Shown here piece after piece: positions 6,318 to 9,478 of a DNA stretch of 9,478 bases (its first letter is position 1; each line of letters opens with the position of its first letter). Source of the stretch: an uncultured SAR324 cluster bacterium. Lineage in GTDB: Bacteria > SAR324 > NAC60-12. The position numbers were made by a program, and so were the translations under genes. The DNA lies in contig CACERX010000043.1 of NCBI GenBank assembly GCA_902562015.1, positions 1 to 9,478 on the forward strand, read 5' to 3'. Below the pieces are notes generated by a model. It was not told the origin of the DNA. It made no database searches and saw nothing but the letters and a program-made list of their open reading frames with translations.

Positions 6318-7991
6318 GTGCAAACAAAATATATCTTTATCACAGGTGGTGTGGTTTCAGGACTTGGCAAAGGAATTGCTGCTGCTTCCATTGGTACGTT
6401 GCTGGAATCAAGAGGGCTAACTGTCAGCCTAATGAAGCTTGATCCATATATCAATGTTGATGCCGGTACTATGAATCCATTTCAGCATGGAGAGGTTTTT
6501 GTCACCGTGGACGGCGCTGAAACAGATCTGGATCTTGGACATTATGAGCGCTACACAAATGCAGTGCTAACTCGTAGACATAATCGTACAACCGGTCAAA
6601 TTTATGACACAGTTATTCGAAAGGAGCGAGCCGGTGATTACCTAGGTGCGACTGTGCAGGTGGTTCCACATATAATTGATGAAATCAAAAATACCATTAC
6701 AGAGGCTTCCAAAATTTTCGACAAAGAAACAAAAACTTTTGTTGCTCCTAACGCCGACATTTGTATTGTTGAAATCGGCGGAACTGTAGGAGACATTGAG
6801 TCACTTCCTTTTCTGGAAGCTATCCGTCAGTTCAGACACGATCATGGAAAAGAAAATACCTTGTTTGTTCACCTGACACTTATAGTACAGACTACAGAAA
6901 TGAAAACTAAGCCTACCCAACATAGTGTCGGTAAACTCAGGGAAATCGGAATACAGCCTGATATTCTCATCTGTCGTACACCTGAAATCCTTTCGGAAAA
7001 AGTACGAACCAAAATTTCTCTATTCACTAATGTTCCTGAAGATTCTGTTGTAAACGGTCTTGATGTTGAATCAGTTTATGAGGTACCTCTGATGTTTCAC
7101 CAGGAGAATCTGGACAACATCATTATGACTTATCTGCAGATGTGGACAGGGAGCCCAAAACTGCAACCATGGATTGATTTGATTGAAAAGTATAAAAACC
7201 CCCAAGACAATGTAGACATCGCTTTTATTGGTAAATATGTGACGCATCTTGACTCTTATGAAAGTCTTAAGGAAGCACTACTTCATGGAGGTATAGCTAA
7301 CCGACTGAAGGTAAATCTACATTACATTGACTCAGAATTATTAACACCTGAAAATGCATTTGAACAATTGGAAAAAATGGATGGTGTGCTAGTTGCTCCC
7401 GGATTCGGTGAACGTGGTATGGAAGGAAAAATTTCTGCCATTCAGATTGCCCGCACAGGCAAAATTCCATTCTTTGGAATCTGTCTAGGCATGCAGATGG
7501 CCATAATTGAATTTGCCCGAAATGTTGTAGGCATTGAAGGAGCAAATTCAGGAGAGTCAAGACCTGATCATGCGGAAAATGTTATCGATTTGATGCCCGA
7601 ACAAGAGGGGCATCAGGAAACGGGTGGTACCATGCGCCTAGGAAGCCAGATTACAGTCCTTAAAAAAGGGTCAAGAATTGCCATGATGTATAATAAAACA
7701 ACCATTTCAGAACGACATCGACATCGATATGAGGTAATGAATGAATTTGTTCCCAAACTTGAAGAGGCAGGATTAAAAATTTCTGGACGTCATCCTGAAA
7801 GAAATTTAGTAGAGACGATTGAGCTTCCTGAACATCCCTGGTTTATCGGCTGTCAATATCATCCTGAACTCCAATCAAAGCCCCTTAAACCACATCCAAT
7901 GTTTTCTTCTTTTATCAAAGCAGCATTTGAAAACCGACAGACACGCCTAGGTCACGTTCAAACTTCATCAAAAAAAGCTTCAGTTGCATAG
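6318..7991 (+). CDS. pyrG: CTP synthase (glutamine hydrolysing)
   Basis: PyrG makes CTP from UTP, ATP and glutamine in the cytoplasm, the last step of pyrimidine nucleotide synthesis. The protein has 557 residues, slightly longer than the usual 535-550 because of a polar C-terminal tail after about residue 540. The N-terminal amidoligase domain (1 to about 266) begins [15 protein letters not shown] with the P-loop lysine K18, then [15 protein letters not shown] (40-54) and [11 protein letters not shown] (152-162). The C-terminal class I glutamine amidotransferase domain (about 298-540) holds the triad C389 (FFGICLGMQ), H515 and E517 (YHPE). The oxyanion region reads VAPGFGERG rather than the common VPGGFGxRG, a variant also known in other bacterial CTP synthases as far as I recall. 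The GTG start gives the canonical N-terminus; no Shine-Dalgarno sequence precedes it. The lptA-like gene starts 9 nt after its stop. Confidence 0.98.
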   Translation: MQTKYIFITGGVVSGLGKGIAAASIGTLLESRGLTVSLMKLDPYINVDAGTMNPFQHGEVFVTVDGAETDLDLGHYERYTNAVLTRRHNRTTGQIYDTVIRKERAGDYLGATVQVVPHIIDEIKNTITEASKIFDKETKTFVAPNADICIVEIGGTVGDIESLPFLEAIRQFRHDHGKENTLFVHLTLIVQTTEMKTKPTQHSVGKLREIGIQPDILICRTPEILSEKVRTKISLFTNVPEDSVVNGLDVESVYEVPLMFHQENLDNIIMTYLQMWTGSPKLQPWIDLIEKYKNPQDNVDIAFIGKYVTHLDSYESLKEALLHGGIANRLKVNLHYIDSELLTPENAFEQLEKMDGVLVAPGFGERGMEGKISAIQIARTGKIPFFGICLGMQMAIIEFARNVVGIEGANSGESRPDHAENVIDLMPEQEGHQETGGTMRLGSQITVLKKGSRIAMMYNKTTISERHRHRYEVMNEFVPKLEEAGLKISGRHPERNLVETIELPEHPWFIGCQYHPELQSKPLKPHPMFSSFIKAAFENRQTRLGHVQTSSKKASVA

Positions 7992-8000
7992 GCAAAAAAC

Positions 8001-9230
8001 ATGAAAGCATCATTCTTCATTTTATTATCATTATGTATATTAATAGTGGAATCTTTTTCGAACTCAAAAAGAGTTATTAATGCTAATCCCGCAAAAGGTT
8101 TCAAAGTCACGTACAATACTCTAGATCACCTTCTGAGAGAAGGTTTATCAAAGAACATAATTGCAAAAATCTCACTATTGCAGAATAAAATTTTCAACAC
8201 TCAGGATGAATTTCTTGATGCTCTCCCAAAACCAATGACAACAATTGAGGAAAAAATATTACTCCGTTATGCTTCAACTGAGCAGATCAAAATACAGGCA
8301 GATGAATTCACCACAGATCTCAAACAAAACGCTGCCGTTTTTAGGGGCAATGTTAAGGGTTTCATTCCAAGAGAAAACATAGAAATGACCACTGCGAAAC
8401 TTCGCCTAGTTTCCGAAAAAGATACTAACATCGAGAAAATGTTCGGCGAAGGCGGAGTGCAGGTAAAGCAATGGGACAAGGAGGTTCGTTCAGATTTTGC
8501 TATTTACACTCAGGTTAATGTGGAAAATGTTGAAAAAGGGGCTAACAATAAAAATAGGCTTCCAAAACCGCAGCAAACTTTGCAGATGAAGGGTAATGTA
8601 ATCATCAAGGCTGCACAGGGGAATGTTATCAGTGACAATGTCATTTTGGACCTTTTGAAACAGCATGCAACACTTGAGGGCCTTGATACCAGCAAGGAGG
8701 GCCGAATTAGGTTTGAGGCTAACCTCAGTGATCTTAAAACAAACCGCGGTAAAAAAGAAACTGAAAGGGAATCACAAAACAAGCTTGAAGAAACTTCTCA
8801 AAATCGAGAACCAGAGAAGGTGCTTTTGTTAGCATCTAGGGCTGTGCTTGATAACAGGAAGCATCAGGCAATGTTTGAAGGTAACGTTGAAATGGAACGA
8901 AACCCTGGCAATTTATACATACATGCAGGAAAAATTACTTTGCATTTGAATAAATCTCAGGAGTTAAAGTTTATTCAGGCAGTTCAGGAAGTTTGTTTCG
9001 AACAACCCGGCCGTGTTGCCAAAGCTGATCAGGCAAGCTTTGATGAAATTACTCAAACTATTTTACTTGAAGGTAAAGCCGAAGTTCAGTACGGACAATA
9101 TCATCTTCAGGGAAAGTCAATAAATTTATACCTTGACGTTAACAAAGGCATTGCTCAAGGTGACAATAAAGCCCCAATACAAATGACCGTTCTTGGAGAA
9201 CAGGCACCTGCAATCTTCGCCTGCAGATGA
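8001..9230 (+). CDS. Tandem OstA/LptA-like envelope protein (probable LPS transport)
   Basis: The protein has 409 residues. A hydrophobic N-terminal segment (about 4-17, then ESFSNS) could be a cleaved signal peptide or an anchor. Residues 36-92 are predicted mostly helical. Two beta-rich OstA-like regions follow, about 95-228 and 275-388. Each contains the family's repeated strand pattern: AVFRGNVKG (112-120), QMKGNVIIK (195-203), AMFEGNVEM (290-298) and ILLEGKAEV (354-362), along with IKIQADEF and LLASRAVLDN strands. A charged, Lys/Glu-rich linker (about 244-273) joins them. LptA and LptC share this beta-jellyroll fold and bridge LPS across the periplasm; typical LptA has only one such domain and about 180 residues. 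pyrG lies 9 nt upstream, as in shortened pyrG-kds-lpt clusters. I leave the symbol empty because it may be a double LptA, an LptC-LptA fusion or another OstA-family protein. A weak AGG precedes the ATG. Confidence 0.75.
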   Translation: MKASFFILLSLCILIVESFSNSKRVINANPAKGFKVTYNTLDHLLREGLSKNIIAKISLLQNKIFNTQDEFLDALPKPMTTIEEKILLRYASTEQIKIQADEFTTDLKQNAAVFRGNVKGFIPRENIEMTTAKLRLVSEKDTNIEKMFGEGGVQVKQWDKEVRSDFAIYTQVNVENVEKGANNKNRLPKPQQTLQMKGNVIIKAAQGNVISDNVILDLLKQHATLEGLDTSKEGRIRFEANLSDLKTNRGKKETERESQNKLEETSQNREPEKVLLLASRAVLDNRKHQAMFEGNVEMERNPGNLYIHAGKITLHLNKSQELKFIQAVQEVCFEQPGRVAKADQASFDEITQTILLEGKAEVQYGQYHLQGKSINLYLDVNKGIAQGDNKAPIQMTVLGEQAPAIFACR

Positions 9231-9478
9231 AGATAAACATCTCCTCTGCAAACCAGCAACAAACTCAAAAAATTAATAAACGACCACAATTAGCATTGGA
9301 TACGGCCTTTAAACAGATAGGTTCCGGAATAGATCTCTACTTTGAACGCCATGGTCATGGGAAAAAATCTGTAGAAGGCAGTCGGCTCAAAGTTCACTAC
9401 GAAGGCTGGCTGGAAGAAAATTATAAGATGTTTGACAGTAGTCGTGCAAAACGGCGACCCTTTGAGTTTGAACTAGGA
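9227..9478 (+). CDS. FKBP-type peptidyl-prolyl cis-trans isomerase, 3' partial
   Basis: An open frame from the ATG at 9227 runs to the window edge with 84 codons and no stop. From residue 32 it reads as the start of an FKBP domain: GSGIDLYFERHGHGKKSVEG, then SRLKVHYEGWLEE and MFDSSRAKRRPFEFELG. These match the FKBP pattern GxxVxVHYxGxLxxGxxFDSSxxxxxPFxFxLG, including the Tyr and Asp of the binding pocket and the PFxFxLG segment. FKBPs catalyse proline isomerisation in protein folding. The first 31 residues are polar with no signal peptide, so a cytoplasmic location is likely. Its ATG overlaps the preceding gene's stop (ATGA, 9227-9230), indicating translational coupling to the OstA-like gene. 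The rest of the domain lies beyond the window. Confidence 0.9.
   Translation, partial: MKINISSANQQQTQKINKRPQLALDTAFKQIGSGIDLYFERHGHGKKSVEGSRLKVHYEGWLEENYKMFDSSRAKRRPFEFELG

Noticed and set aside
7711..7731. Short tandem-like CGACATCGACATCGATAT in pyrG
   Set aside because: It encodes the conserved ERHRHRYEV segment of CTP synthase, so the repetition reflects protein constraint.

Overview
The window is a gene-dense, all plus-strand stretch of a moderately AT-rich bacterial chromosome (roughly 40% GC by eye). The organism is a Gram-negative diderm: it has System I cytochrome c maturation genes (ccmC, ccmD, ccmE), an LptA/OstA-like lipopolysaccharide-transport protein and an NtrY-type sensor kinase. 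GatB implies that it makes Gln-tRNA and/or Asn-tRNA by transamidation. The mix suits a proteobacterium in the broad sense, perhaps a deltaproteobacterial or SAR324-like lineage. That placement is an inference from gene content, because no rRNA or other decisive marker is present. I see no mobile element, CRISPR array, tRNA or rRNA.

Left part (1-3377) is one tightly packed run. It starts with the 3' part of a nucleoside 2-deoxyribosyltransferase-family gene, cut by the window edge. gatB follows after 18 nt. ccmC overlaps the end of gatB by 8 nt, ccmD follows 1 nt after ccmC, and ccmE overlaps ccmD by 17 nt. ccmA, ccmB and ccmF are absent, so the heme-delivery half of the Ccm machinery (CcmC loads heme onto CcmE, CcmD helps release it) stands apart from the transporter and ligase genes.

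Middle part (3466-6130): after an 88-nt gap comes a four-TM NtrY-family histidine kinase without an adjacent response regulator. A YjbQ-family gene follows 16 nt later.

Right part (6131-9478): a 187-nt, very AT-rich gap probably carries the promoter for pyrG (CTP synthase). Nine nt after pyrG comes a secreted or membrane-anchored protein with two OstA/LptA-like beta regions, and the stop codon of that gene overlaps the start of an FKBP-type peptidyl-prolyl isomerase cut by the right edge. The order pyrG then lptA-like resembles a shortened form of the pyrG-kds-lptC-lptA cluster of many proteobacteria: CTP is needed to activate KDO, and the Lpt proteins carry the finished LPS outward.

Most genes here are recognisable housekeeping families. 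The points most worth a second look are the two-domain OstA-like protein with an unusual N-terminal segment (possibly an LptC-LptA fusion), the split ccm set joined to gatB, the kinase without a neighbouring regulator, and the near absence of Shine-Dalgarno sequences.
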